Part shown: piece after piece, positions 12,430 through 23,837 of the stretch | Layout of the letters: every line of letters starts with the position of its first letter | How positions within the stretch are numbered: the first letter of the stretch is position 1 | Assembly (NCBI RefSeq): GCF_000283155.1 | Contig: NW_004454170.1 | Location: forward strand, 10,556,063 to 10,620,062 | Reading direction: 5' to 3' | DNA length: 64,000 nt | From: Ceratotherium simum simum | Lineage: Eukaryota > Chordata > Mammalia > Perissodactyla > Rhinocerotidae | The notes under the pieces: generated by a model | What the model saw: the letters and a program-made list of their open reading frames with translations, nothing else | Databases searched by the model: none | What the model was told of the DNA's origin: nothing | Program-made: the position numbers and the translations under genes

Positions 12430-12683
12430 TTGAGAAATGCTATTCTAAATTATTCTCTTTAATGGTTTCATACTATTTTATCATATACTCTAATTTGTTT
12501 AATTAGTTCCCTATTGTTTGGCTCATTAGGTTGTTTTCCTATTTTTCTCTGCCTGTGATGAATATTCTTAGAGATAAATTATCTTCTATTATGATTTCTT
12601 TAGTATACTTTTTCAGAGTTGGAGATCATAAATCAGAGAGTGTGTGTGTGTGTTTTAACCTTTCCAGAAATATTATGCTAATA
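12430..12683. mobile_element. Ancient LINE (L1M-like) left part, broken by Tigger1
   Basis: AT-rich sequence with 'ttagttccctattgtttggc' and 'gttgttttcctatttttct', resembling an old L1M-type 3' region. It continues at 15061 after the Tigger1 copy. Orientation and left border uncertain. Confidence 0.55.
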
Positions 12684-15060
12684 CAGGCACATTTTGGAGA
12701 TATTGTGGGTTTGGTTCCAGACCACTGCAATGAAGCGATTATCACGATAAAGTGAGTCACACGAATTTTTTGGTTTCCCAGTCAGTGCGTATGAAAGTTA
12801 TGTTTACACTATACTGTAGTCTATTAAGTGTGCAGTAGCATTATGTCTAAAAAAATGTGTAGACCTTAATTAAAAAAATACTTTATTGCTAAAAAATGCT
12901 AACCATCTTCTGAATCTTCAGCAAGTCATAATCTTTTTGCTGGTGGAGAGTCTTGCCTTGATGTTGATGGCTGCTGACTGATCAGTGTGGTGGTTGCTGA
13001 AGGTGGGGGTGGCTTTGGCAATTTCTTAAGACAGCAGTGAAGTGTGCTGCATCAGTTGACTCTTCCTTTTGCAGATGCTTTCCCTGTAGCATGCGATGCT
13101 GTTTGATAGCATTTTATCCACAGTAAAATTTCTTTCAAAACGAGTCAATTCTCTTAAACCCTGCCGCTGCTGTATCAACTTAATTTGTGTCATATTCTAA
13201 ATCCTTTGTTGTCATCTTCACCAGAAGTAGATTCCATTTCAAGAAACCACTTTCTTTGCTCATCCATAAGAAGCAACTTATAAAGTTTTATCATGAGATT
13301 GCAGCAATTCAGTTACATCTTCAGGTTCCACTTCTAATTCTAGTTCTCTTGCTATTTCCACCACATCTGCAGTTACTTCCTCCACTGAAGTCTTGAACCC
13401 CTCAAAGTCATCTATGAGGATTGGAATCAACTTCTTCCAAACTGCTGTTAATGTTAACATTTTGACCTCTTTCCATGAATCACGAACCTTCTTAATGGCA
13501 TCTAGAATGGTGAATCCTTTCCAGAAGGTTTTCAATTTACTTTACCCAGATCCATCAGAGGAATCACTATCTATGGCAGCCAGCCTTATGAAATGTATTT
13601 CTTAAAGAATAAGACTTGAAGGTTGAAATTACTCCTTGATTCATGGGCTGCAGAATGGATGTTGGGTTAGCAGGCATGAAAACAATGTTCATCTTGTCGT
13701 CCGTCTTCATTGGAGCTCTTGGGTGACCAGGTGCATTGTCAATGAGCAGTAATATTTTGAAAGGCATCTTTTTTTCTGAGCAGTAGGTCTCAACAGCGGG
13801 CTTAAAATATTCATGTTACAACCATGTTATAAACAGATGTGCTGTCATCAAGGCTTTGTTGTTCCGTTTTTAGAGCACAGGCAGAATAGATTTAGCATAA
13901 TTCTTAAGGGCTCTAGGATTTTCAGAACGGTAAATGAGCATTGGCTTCAACTTAAAGTCACCAGCTGCATGAGCTCCTAACAAGAAGAGAGTCAGTCTGT
14001 TCTTTGAAGCTTTTAAGCCAGGCATTGACTTCTCCTCTCTAGCTGTGAAAGTCCTAGCTGGCATCTTCTTCCAATTGAAGGCTGTTTCATCTACATTGAA
14101 AATCTGTTGTCTAGTGTAGCCACCCTTGTTATCTTAGCTTGATCTACTGGATAACTTGCTGCAGCTTCTACATCAGCACTTGCAGCTTCACCCTGCACTT
14201 TTATGTTGTGGAGATGGCTTCTTTCCTTAAACCTCATGAACCAACCTCTGCTAGCTTCAGACTTTTCTTCTGCAACTTACTCACCTCTCTGAGGCTTCAA
14301 AGAATTGAAGAGAGTGAGGGCCTTTCTCTGGATTAGGCTTTGGCTTAAGGGAATGTTGTGACTGGTTTATCTTCTATCCAGACCACTAAAACTTTCTCCA
14401 TATCAGCAATAAGACTGTTTCACTTTCTTATCATTTGTGTGTTCACTGGAGTAGCACTTTTAATTTCCTTCAAGAACTTTTCCTTTGCATTCACACTTGG
14501 CTGTTTGGTGCAAGAGGCCTAGTTTTCAGCCTGTCTCAGCTTTCAACATGCCTTCCTCACTAAGCTTAATCATTTTTAGCTTTTGATTTAAAGTGAGAGA
14601 TGTGTGACTCTTCTTTTCACTTGAACACTTAGAGGCCATTGTAGGGTTATTAATTGGCCTAATTTCAATATTGTGTCTGAGGGAATAGGGAGAACCGAGG
14701 AGAGGGAGTGAGGCGGGGGAATGGCTGGTTGGTGGAGGAGTCAGAACACATTCAACATTTATCGATTAAGTTCTCCATCTTATATGGGCATGGTTTGTGG
14801 TGCCCCAAAACAATTATAGTAGTAACATCAAAGATCACTGATCACAGATCACCATAACAAAGATGATAATAATGAAAAAGTTTGAAATATTGTGAGAATT
14901 ACCAAAATGTGACCCAGAGACACAAAGTGAGCGAATGCTGTTGGAAAAATGTTGCTGATAGACTTGCTTAATGCAGGGTTGTCACACATCTTCAATTTGT
15001 AAAAAATGCAGTATCTGTGAAGCTCAAAGAAGCAAAGCACAATAAAAAGAGGTATGCTTG
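12684..15060 (-). mobile_element. Tigger1-type DNA transposon, nearly full length
   Basis: About 2.4 kb pogo-class Tc1/mariner element. Left end CAGGCACATTTTGGAGATAT and right end AATAAAAAGAGGTATGCTTG form decayed terminal inverted repeats, and the element sits between TA dinucleotides (12682-12683 and 15061-15062), the target site of this superfamily. The interior follows the Tigger1 layout throughout, with the transposase gene on the minus strand. Internal stops and small indels show it is long dead. Length is slightly below the roughly 2.4-kb family consensus. Confidence 0.93.
13000..14639 (-). pseudogene. Tigger1 transposase pseudogene
   Basis: Decayed transposase gene of the element at 12684-15060. 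The likely ancestral start codon is the minus-strand ATG at 14639, opening MASKCSSE; the right-hand (3') boundary is approximate. Minus-strand fragments remain open in three places: 13870-14064 ([16 protein letters not shown]...), 13567-13767 with [12 protein letters not shown], the second conserved Asp block of the DDE integrase-like domain, and 13278-13535, an acidic C-terminal stretch. Stops and frameshifts separate them. There is no sign of domestication, since no continuous frame spans the catalytic core or the DNA-binding domain. Confidence 0.9.
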
Positions 15061-15302
15061 TATATACTCCTGCTAGTGGTATATAAGAAGACTTACTTCC
15101 TAACATCCTTACCAACAAATGGCATTTGCTAGATGAAAATTTGGATTTCATTATCACTTTAATATGCAATTTTAATTGCTAATGAGGATGAATTTTTAAA
15201 AATGTTTATTGGCTCTTTGTGTTTCTTCTTCAATGATATGACAGTTTCATGTCCTTTTTCCATATTTTTTAATTAGGAGATTATGTTTTCTTAGTGATTT
15301 TT
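15061..15302. mobile_element. Ancient LINE (L1M-like), middle part
   Basis: Continuation of the LINE-like sequence broken by Tigger1: 'cttaccaacaaatggcattt', 'ttttaattgctaatgagg', 'tttattggctctttgtg'. It is broken again by the ERE at 15303 and probably resumes at 15532. Confidence 0.6.
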
Positions 15303-15517
15303 TTTTTTTTTTTAAAGATTTTATTTATTTTATTTTTCCCCCCAAAGCCCCAGTGGATAGCTGTATGTCGCAGCTGCACATCCTTCTAGTTGCTGCATGT
15401 GGGACTCGGCCTCAGGATGAACAGAGAAGCGGTGCCTCGATGCGCACCCGGGATCCGAACCCGGGCCACCAGCATCGCAGCGCGCGCACTTAACCACCAA
15501 GCCACAGGGCCGGCCCC
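15303..15517 (-). mobile_element. ERE-type SINE, long-tail form
   Basis: Reverse-strand ERE with CCCAAAGCCCCAGTGGATAG, CAGCTGCACATCCTTCTAG, B-box-like GGGATCCGAACCCGGG and a GGGCCGGCCCC head. A perfect 14-bp target duplication TCTTAGTGATTTTT (15289-15302 and 15518-15531) suggests a fairly young insertion. Confidence 0.95.
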
Positions 15518-16089
15518 TCTTAGTGATTTTTAAGTCTCTCTATATAAGGATTTGTAAACCTTTCTCTTGAATATGCAGGAGTTATTTTTCTCATGTTTCT
15601 TCAACACAAAAATTTCTCATTGTGTACGTTGTTTATTGTAGAAATAAAATAAGCTAAAATTAAAAAGATAGAATTCACCCTTAACTCTGCCACCTGCTGA
15701 GAATCGTTTTTACATTTTGATATATACTTCTCCTGTCTTGTTTCTGTATGTATACACACACCTAGGCCCCATGAGACTATTTTGTTAAATGAGGTCGTAA
15801 AGACATTAACATCTAGGTTTTACTGACTTGGTAGCTCTTACCTGCATCGTAGTGAAACCTCCTTCTCTCTCTTCCCCACCCCAGAAGTATTTCTGAGATT
15901 CTTTATGGCCTCATATGAGTTTAAGAATGAATCTGCATCTACTGGAAACTCCTGTTCTCCTGCCAGTCTTCCAGTTTTCCAGGAGTTCTCTGAAGGTCCC
16001 ATGTCTGAATCTTTCTTTTTTGTTCCAGTTGCGCATGTAATTCTACAGGATAGCACTTATTAAAGTGTTTGTGATTGCCCCTCTCCTGT

Positions 16090-16207
16090 GCTGAACTTTA
16101 AGCTCCTGTAGGGTCGAGACTATCTCTGGTGTGTTCATTGTGCTTTCATCCATGTCTAGTACAGTACTTGCACGTAACAGGCATTCAGTAAATATACGTT
16201 GAATTGA
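16090..16207 (+). mobile_element. L2 LINE 3' end
   Basis: GCTCCTGTAGGGTCGAGAC, TCTAGTACAGTACTTGCACG and GGCATTCAGTAAATATACG fit a divergent L2 3' terminus. Confidence 0.7.
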
Positions 16208-16378
16208 TTTGTTGACTTTTAATATATGACGGGAGTGAGAGACAACCCCCACACATAATTTGCTTTTTAATTTTATGTATGTTAAATTTTTTTTCTGTTA
16301 TACTCTCATTGTTTTCTTTATGATTTGCCTTTAGTGTTGTTTCTTAGTTTCTGTTTAATAAACAGAAAGAGAACTTTT

Positions 16379-16629
16379 TTTTTTTATTTTTTGGTGAGGA
16401 AGATTAGCCCTGAGCTAACATCTGTTGTTAATCCTCCTCTTTTTGCTGAGGGAGATTGGCCCTGGGCTAACATCTGTGCCCATCTTCCTCTACTTTATAT
16501 GGGCCGCCACCCCAGCATGGCTTGACAAGTGGTGCATCGGTCCGTGCCCCTGGGATCGGAACCTGTCAACCCCTGGCTGCCACAGTGAAGCACACAAATT
16601 TAACTGCTATGCCACTGGACCGGCCCCAG
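16379..16629 (-). mobile_element. ERE-type SINE
   Basis: Reverse-strand ERE with both CTAACATCTG tail motifs and head GGACCGGCCCC. Flanked by a 16-bp duplication CAGAAAGAGAACTTTT / CAGAAAGAGAAGTTTT (16363-16378 and 16630-16645), one mismatch. Confidence 0.93.
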
Positions 16630-18044
16630 CAGAAAGAGAAGTTTTTGTATCCTTTGCATTTTCGCAGCGCAACGATTGAAGTTTGTTTCACTTTTCAGTG
16701 TTAGTAATTCTGAATAATCCCGGTTTAGCATTGTTAGAGTATATTGGAGTAAATTAAATAAATCCCTCTGAACTTTTTCTTCTAGCAGCCTAAATCTGCA
16801 AAAGTTGTAAAGAAAACAGTTTTTCACAATTGCTACTAAGCAATTTTTAATGTAATTGTTAATTTTTGTAATAGACTTGAATGTGTCCAGTTACTTTGCA
16901 AGTACAATGGCATTTGGCACATGACTGCACCTCATTTTCATAGTGGCCAGACTATTTTGGGCATTGTGAACATTTTACCAATCCCAGGCTGCTTATGGTA
17001 TGCATTATAGTGTGAAATACCTCTTTTTGGATTCACACCTTAAGTAGAATTGTGCTGTGTGCCTTGCTTAATCCATTAAGATTCATGCATCTTTGTTTGA
17101 GGATGACACAAAGAAAGTTGGTGTCAGAATGTGCTTTCTGCTTGTAGTATACTCTGTTGATTGATTAGTACACAGCCATTAGGAGACACTTGAGATCTTG
17201 TGCTGAAGACAGTTATATACTGAGTGGAAGGACAGCAAGTTGGATAGACAAAAGTCATACTTTTAAGAATCCCATGGAACACCGGTTATTATGAATGTGG
17301 GGAAAGCAATAGGGCAGTTGCATGAAGCAGTTTGAAATGCTGTGGTATGGATGGGGGAGGGCATCCTCTCGATCAAAGCTTTAAGAATGACTGAGAGGCT
17401 AAGGAATAGTTATTAATAGGGCCAGATAGTGCAGATAACATTAATAACCACAAATTAATTTATGCATATTGTTGAAGGGAATGTAGTTTACCCATAGTTT
17501 TATATACAGAATCAAAATAGGCTTTGATTATAGTTAATAATATCTTTAAGGAACTACATCTAATATACTTGTTTTCTAAAATAAGGGACAGCCACATATT
17601 TGATACACACAGACATGAATTTTAGTTATGTTTCATAATGTTCAGTGCTTTGATATCTTTTTCTGTCTCCCTGTTGTTTAAATATACATCTTAATTATAA
17701 TTAAGAGTATATATAATAAATTCTATACTTGCAAAACCCTTTGTATGTGATATTAATGCTGATATGTTGGATTCATAGTGTTTTTGTTCCAAAGAACTTA
17801 AATTCTTTTGGTATTTAAAGTACGATTCTCTAACGTGTTTTTTGGGGTAGAGCTGTGTGGGCGGTTTTATAGTAGGACAACTTAAGTAATTTCACAGTGA
17901 AGGGACTAGTTTCATTTACGCCCTATAGCTTGGGGTGTGTCACCTCAGGGTTAGAAAGGACTTGAAAGACATCTGACTGAGTGCGTTACAGGTCTTGGGG
18001 CCCAGCTGTATTGCACCATTGAATGGCTGTCCAGCTTGAGGGGC

Positions 18045-18170
18045 TTGTATTTATTCCTTTAACAAACTTCTGAATGCTGCCAGGTGACAGGCACTGTGTT
18101 AGATGCTGGGAATGTTACTCTGTGTAAGACACGGTTCTTCTCTTTGGGCCCGCAGGAGAGATATAGCTTG
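18045..18170 (-). mobile_element. L2 LINE relic
   Basis: 'tatttattcctttaacaaac', 'gacaggcactgtgttagatg' and 'gggaatgttac' follow the reverse complement of an L2 3' end. Confidence 0.6.
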
Positions 18171-18815
18171 GTATGTAAATTCTAAAGCAGCGTGGAAGGG
18201 GCTTTAAAGAAGCATGAATCAAGACAGAGCTACTTAATGTTTCAACGTGAGTCACTGCGTTTTACACAGTTGAAACTCTTAGAAAGTCCTTTTTTCTCTT
18301 GAGCCAAATAACTGCTACTTTAGGTCTTAATACTTCCCTTCTCCAATAACCATTTTTTAGTTATTTCAAGATAGTTACGTTGTCTTTCTGATTGGTATTG
18401 TTTTTATGTTTATTCCTTCTAGTTTTATTTTGCTTAAATTTGGTCTAAATTCCAATCTGTTGAAATATCTTTGGGTCTTCCTTGTAAAAATTTTTGGTTT
18501 TTCTTAGAGTTTATAAATTGCCTCATTTTTTTTTTTTTCCATTTGCTTAATTTTTTCTATGTGCCTGTCATTATTTATTCCTAAATCCTCCGACAGAACT
18601 TGAAAACATCTCTCAAGACACCTCAGATAATCTGTCAGATCCATGGTTTTCTCAGAGCCATCTCTCATGGATTCCTTCGCTGTTCTGCTCAAGTCTGGAT
18701 TGGGTTGCTCTCTTGGCCTGCTCCGTAGCTCTCCTCTTCACACTTCCACTTCCTGTTATTCTGGGAGTTCCCTTCATCAGTCTTCTAGATTGCATTCCAA
18801 GTCCTGATCCTTTGT

Positions 18816-19036
18816 TTTCTTTTTTTTTTTTTTTAAAGATTTTATTTATTTATTTTTCCCCCAAAGCCCCAGTACATAGTTGTCTGTCATAGCTGCACAT
18901 CCTTCTAGTTGCTGTATGTGGGATGCGGCCTCAGCATGGCTGGAGGAGTGGTGCCTCGGTGCGCACCCGGGATCCGAACCCGGGCCGCCGGCAGCGGAGA
19001 GCACGCACTTAACCGCTAAGCCACGGGGCCGGCCCC
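18816..19036 (-). mobile_element. ERE-type SINE, long-tail form, young-looking
   Basis: Full-length reverse-strand ERE with intact B-box-like GGGATCCGAACCCGGG and GGGGCCGGCCC head. Flanked by a perfect 19-bp target duplication, CCAAGTCCTGATCCTTTGT (18797-18815 and 19037-19055), the longest exact duplication in the window. Confidence 0.96.
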
Positions 19037-20089
19037 CCAAGTCCTGATCCTTTGTATGTGACCTATTTTTTTCTTCCTCCCTCTCTCGCTGGAGGCATAG
19101 AGGATCTTCTCTTTGTCCCTACTGTTCTAAAATTTCACAATGGTTTGTTTTGGTGTGGAACTTTGTTGAGCTGGGAATTTGGTTACCTTTAATTTGGTTA
19201 ACAATCCACATGTTTTGTAAGGAGACCGAATAAGTGTCAGTATCTATATGTCTTATCTTTTAGACCAATTGGTTTCCTTAGAAAAGAACCTTACAATTGG
19301 CTACCTGGTGATCTAGTGTAAAACCAACAGCATTCTGGGAGCCCAGTGGTGGAAGGGGTACTGATGTCCTCACCAAGTCGGTGTGCAGGTTTTCACATAG
19401 CGCCTGTTTCAGTACCACTCCTCAATCCCACCTTCACCTGTCTGTACTATCTGTCTGATTCCCCATCTTCAGAGAATGAACCTCTAGTCTTCTGCTGGGG
19501 AGGAGGAGGGAAGCTGCCTAGCTGGCTGTGCAGTGGCAAAGAGTATGCAGAATTTTTCCCAATCCTTCTGTTTTCTGGAGATACCTGGTACCTATCATTT
19601 CTAGAATTCTACAGTATGAATTGGCTTGCTTTTTGTTGGTTTATCTTCCGTTAGATGTTTGGCATCTGTTTTCTGTCTTCTAAAATTTTTTCGTCTTTTC
19701 TCATCTCCTCTCTTGATTTCTTTGTATTATTACTGTATCTTTTAAAATTTCTTTACTGTTGCTTAATGGGGCTTCAACAGGGGATAGTGATTTATATTTA
19801 AGAGAATGTTAAATTTAACACATTATGTAGCCCTCTCAGCTTCATGGAGTCAATAATTTTGATCAACACATCTTTGTTGACCTTTTTCAAGTTGTTAACA
19901 AATTTTTTTCAACAAAATAAGACAGAGTCCTGTAGGTGACATATAGCTAGAATAATTATTTCAGGTTGACCCAGTACCCCCTGAGTACTTCTAGTTACAT
20001 CTAACTCATCTTTCCTTTACCTGTATTTCAAATTAAAATTTAGGCATTCCAAATTGTTTGTAAGTTTAAAGGTATACGCTATTTTCTTT

Positions 20090-20935
20090 CTCCACCTTTT
20101 AAGATGTACTATTGTTTGCCTCTAGTCTGAGTTTCCTCCAGCTCATCGTCAACAGTGCTACCAGAATAATTCATAAAACTGATGCTTTAGAAAAGTGATC
20201 TTCCTAAAGCTAGTAACTCTCTTGCTTAAAATCCTTTAATACCTTCACATAGTTTTTAGGATAACGTTCAAACTTCTTAGCTAAGCCTACAAAGACCTTT
20301 GTGATCTAGCCCCTGCTTTCTCTATTGATTATCAACTTGTTCCTTCCCCCTTCTTCCCCAGACCACCACCACGTGCTCCCTTGGTTATAGCCCTGTTGAA
20401 CTTGTAAGGTATACAAGGCATCATGATTCACACATGACGTACTCCTTTACCTGGAGAGACATTTTCTTTTCTTCTTCACTTAATTTGGTCTCATTCCTAA
20501 TTATTGTCTTCTCCTGGAAGCCTCACTTACTTACCTCTGCTGTGTCACTTAAATATCTTTTGCTGTGTCCATTGAGTGCCTTAAACTTATCTGTCAGAGC
20601 ATTCATCCATATTGTATGGTAGTTTTTGATATTATTTCTATGGCTCTGCCAGCAAGCCCTTCATATGCCTCAAATGACCAAGCGTTTTTCTTCTTCTTTT
20701 CTAAAAATTAACATTTTTATTTATTTTGGCAAAGTCTTTACAGATATCTATTAGAAAAGATCATCTAAATCCTGTGCTCAAGATTTATGTGTCTTTGGAG
20801 AATAAGTCTCTGTAACATGTCAAACACAGCTTAGTGACTGTATCTTATTTAATTGTGTATTCTTAGCATTTAGCATAGTGGTTGGCAAACAGCAGATACT
20901 CAAATATATGTGTTGAAAAAAATGAATGAATGAAT
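20090..20935 (+). mobile_element. L2 LINE, 3' portion
   Basis: Collinear L2 relic: 'cctttaataccttcacatag', 'ggataacgttcaaacttc', 'ctacaaagacctttgtgatc', then near 20870 'catagtggttggcaaacagc' and terminal AATGAATGAATGA. It reaches the L2 3' end; the middle is diverged. Confidence 0.75.
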
Positions 20936-21034
20936 GATACCTGCCTACTCCCATTATCCCAAAAGAGATAGAGAGACCATTTATTCTAATTGGGTTGCCT
21001 TCTCACCATTTCTCTGCATGTCTTTTCCATTTCT

Positions 21035-21250
21035 GTCTTCTCATTTATTCATTCATTCATTCAGCAAATACTTATTGAGCTCCTGCTATATCAAGTGTGG
21101 TATTAGCCACTGGAGATATAATGGTGAATAAAACACACCTAATCTCTATGTCTCAGAGTTTATACTCCACTGGGAAGTAGAAATACATAAACTGGCAGTT
21201 ACAATACAGTGTGAAAAGTGCTTTGGGTGAAGGAAGTACACTAAGGAATT
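21035..21250 (-). mobile_element. L2 LINE 3' end
   Basis: Starts with the reversed L2 terminus TTCATTCATTCATTCAGC, AAATACTTATTGAGCTCC, and continues 'ggagatataatggtgaataa', 'actccactgggaagtag'. It lies 100 bp from a plus-strand L2, so two L2 3' ends face each other tail to tail. Confidence 0.8.
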
Positions 21251-21614
21251 GTGAGAACATATAGGAGGGGCACCTTGTTTGGGGCTCTCCAGAGGCTTCT
21301 TAGAGTAAGGAAAGCAAAGACATGAGGAGTGAGTAGGATATAGTTCACGGAAGAGTGTTCCAGGCTGAAGGAATAGTATAAATGTGCGTGTGGGAGACTC
21401 ACAGAGTATTCTTTCTCTCTGGCTTCCTCAACTTTGTCAATTCTTCTTCCTTTTTTCCTACTTGCCCATCTATATTTAGTCCATTCTTCAAGACTTAGCT
21501 GAAAGCTTACCTCCTCCATAACTGTAATATTCATCTTTCCTTTCTTTGAATTAAGCTTAGCATTCAATTGTGTATTATTTTCACTTGTGTGAATTTAGTG
21601 GCTTTAAATATGTT

Positions 21615-21733
21615 GTTAACCCGTCCTAGAGGGCAGGAACTATATCTTATTCCTCTTTATTTTCTCTGATAATGCCTAACTAAATACAATGCTGTCTATG
21701 CAGTCAGGATTCAATAAATGCTTGCTGAATAGT
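21615..21733 (+). mobile_element. L2 LINE 3' end
   Basis: 'cctagagggcaggaactata' and 'caggattcaataaatgcttg' ending 'ctgaatag' fit the L2 3' end. Confidence 0.7.
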
Positions 21734-22639
21734 TATAAAGGGAACAAAAAGAGACAATGTATGTGTTTTAAGATTTCAAATACTCTGTGTAGGATCAGAG
21801 CAAAGGGTTAGTTTGAACTGAAAACTATCAAAACAGTCCTCCTCCTCCCCTTTCACCGTCTTTCCCAGAGCACAGCTGTAGATTGTTGGCAGGCTACTTT
21901 GTTGCAGTCGATGAAAGTGTCAGTTTGAGAATGAGTGTTGTGTCTTTGTGTTTCATATGTGCTTTAAAATATTTTGGAATTTTTCAGAACATGAACTCGT
22001 TGTATTCTTATACTAAATAAATTTTGTGGGTGATATTAAAACACAAATTTTAATCGGTACCAGAAGTTCATCTGTTCCAAAAGCACAAAACATTCTAAAA
22101 TAGTAGCATTTAAAGTTCCCTTGCTCTTAAGGCATTTTCTTCTGAGTTGGAACCAGAGTACCTTTGACATTGGCAACTTAGTTGGATATGTATTGATTGA
22201 CTTGAAGGTGTAGCTTCTGTGTCTATTATCATTACAAGATGGCATTTATTAACTGAGTACACACTGCACTGATTCTGAACACTATATAAAAACTATATGG
22301 ACATATTTGCTGCTTTTTATGCACTTATTTCAGTTTTCAGGGCCTATAAATTGATTCAAGCATATTTATAGAGCACATCTAGTAGCAGATAAACCAGGCT
22401 ATGAACGGACATAGTTTATATCACACTAGAGTATTAGGTTTTTGTAGCAAATGTAAATAAGAAGGATCTAAAGCTAAATACAACATAACAACATAATAAA
22501 TACAAAATAATTCAATTTTTATTGAATTATTTTCATCTAAACTTAAGTATCAAGTCATTATCCCAAGTGAACTTCAGAATTCAAACCAGAGAAATAGAAT
22601 AAATGGTTTCATTGTGGAATTGAATGGCTTGAGCTGAAC

Positions 22640-22725
22640 TTGGGCCTATAAACCCAGAACTTCAGAGTTTTAACCTCTCTTTAGCATAATCTCTTTGTGG
22701 CCTTGGGCAAGTTGCTTCACAAAAA
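22640..22725 (+). mobile_element. MIR fragment
   Basis: Short motif run including GGCCTTGGGCAAGTTGCTTC, the MIR core signature. Confidence 0.5.
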
Positions 22726-23273
22726 CAGAAAACAGACAATCAAAATGAGAATGACAAAGGTGTAGAGATCTAGCTTTTAAATCATTTGGATCTGAGAAGA
22801 GCCTCATAAGTGGATGTTTTTCCTAGCTCTTCAGCATTTCTGTTTTAAACCCAATTTCTCTGTCTTTTATATTCTGCCTTCTGCTATATTTATATCCAGT
22901 TTTCTTACAAAGACACATCATGTCCTTTGGAAGCAGGTTTTGTGAAGTAATAGATGTATAGGCCTAGGATTTGAAAAATTATATAGAGTAAAACTTTTTT
23001 CATATATATGTAAAAGACATTTGTGTGATAGCTTCATTGTTCACTAAATTATTAACTTCACATCCTAGTATGAGACATCATTGAGGAATGGCTCACATTC
23101 ATTAACATTTGGCTAAGAGGCATATAAGAGATTTTAAATTCATGTTTGTGGTTGAAATAATTACTCCTTGGATTTTTTTTTTTGGAGAATAGCATAGTAT
23201 TTTGCGTTGCTCTAGGGCAAGATTACATTTAGCTATTTGCCTAAAGATGAATAATTCAGGGGGTTGGCCAAGT

Positions 23274-23837
23274 TGTTACCGCACAAAAATGGGGTTCTCC
23301 TACCTGATACGCAGAAAGAAGCCAATTACTTATGGCATCAGTTTTTGGGAAAAGAGATTAGCTTTATTCTGTGAAATCCATCTGCAGGGAGACAGGGGGC
23401 GTGTGCCCTCAGATCTGTCTCCCCCATTTAGGATTTGGGGCAAGAATTTAAGAGGTTAGGGAGAACATGCTGGCGTGCGGAAATGCTGGCAGAACAGGCC
23501 TTGATTGGTGGGCTTCAAGCGTTTATGTTAAGGTTGTAAACATTTATGATGAGGTTCTAAACTTTTATGGTAAAATGGGGAAGGAATTTTAACACCGGAT
23601 CTTCCTGAATGAAGGACCCCTTGCTTCTGATAAGAGTCTGACTTAAGTTCTGGTCACGGCTTGGTCCTTTGGTTCCATAGGGAGGAGAATCTTTGGTTCC
23701 ACAGTCATTTCAGATCAAGATGTCTTCTGTGCATGCTCTGGCTATGTGACTTGGCAAATTTTCTGAAAGGCAGTTCTTAATCACTCTGTTGATAAGGTGG
23801 GGTCAGCTGAACTGGTCCTAGAGGGCCCGCGGTTACA
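23274..23837 (-). mobile_element. Solo LTR of a class I endogenous retrovirus
   Basis: A 564-bp element with LTR anatomy on the minus strand. Its ends are TGTAACCGC... and ...GCGGTAACA, a near-perfect inverted pair carrying the canonical TG/CA. It is flanked by an identical 4-bp duplication AAGT (23270-23273 and 23838-23841), the size typical of gammaretrovirus-like ERVs. A minus-strand AATAAA lies at 23363-23368, about 90 bases before the 3' end, and a CCAAT box at 23504-23508. No gag, pol or env sequence is next to it, so it is a solo LTR left by recombination. It lies antisense to RPS6KC1. I cannot name the family. Confidence 0.85.
23363..23368 (-). promoter_or_regulatory. LTR polyadenylation signal
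   Basis: AATAAA within AGAATAAAGC on the minus strand, where an R-region signal is expected in a short gammaretrovirus-type LTR. It is antisense to the host gene. Confidence 0.6.

Noticed and set aside
13278..14064. Minus-strand frames with DDE-like motifs as a possible domesticated transposase
   Set aside because: The frames are separated by stops and shifts and lie in an ordinary Tigger1 copy with both termini.
21241..21567. 108-codon minus-strand frame
   Set aside because: It starts inside an L2 relic and shows no conserved motif.
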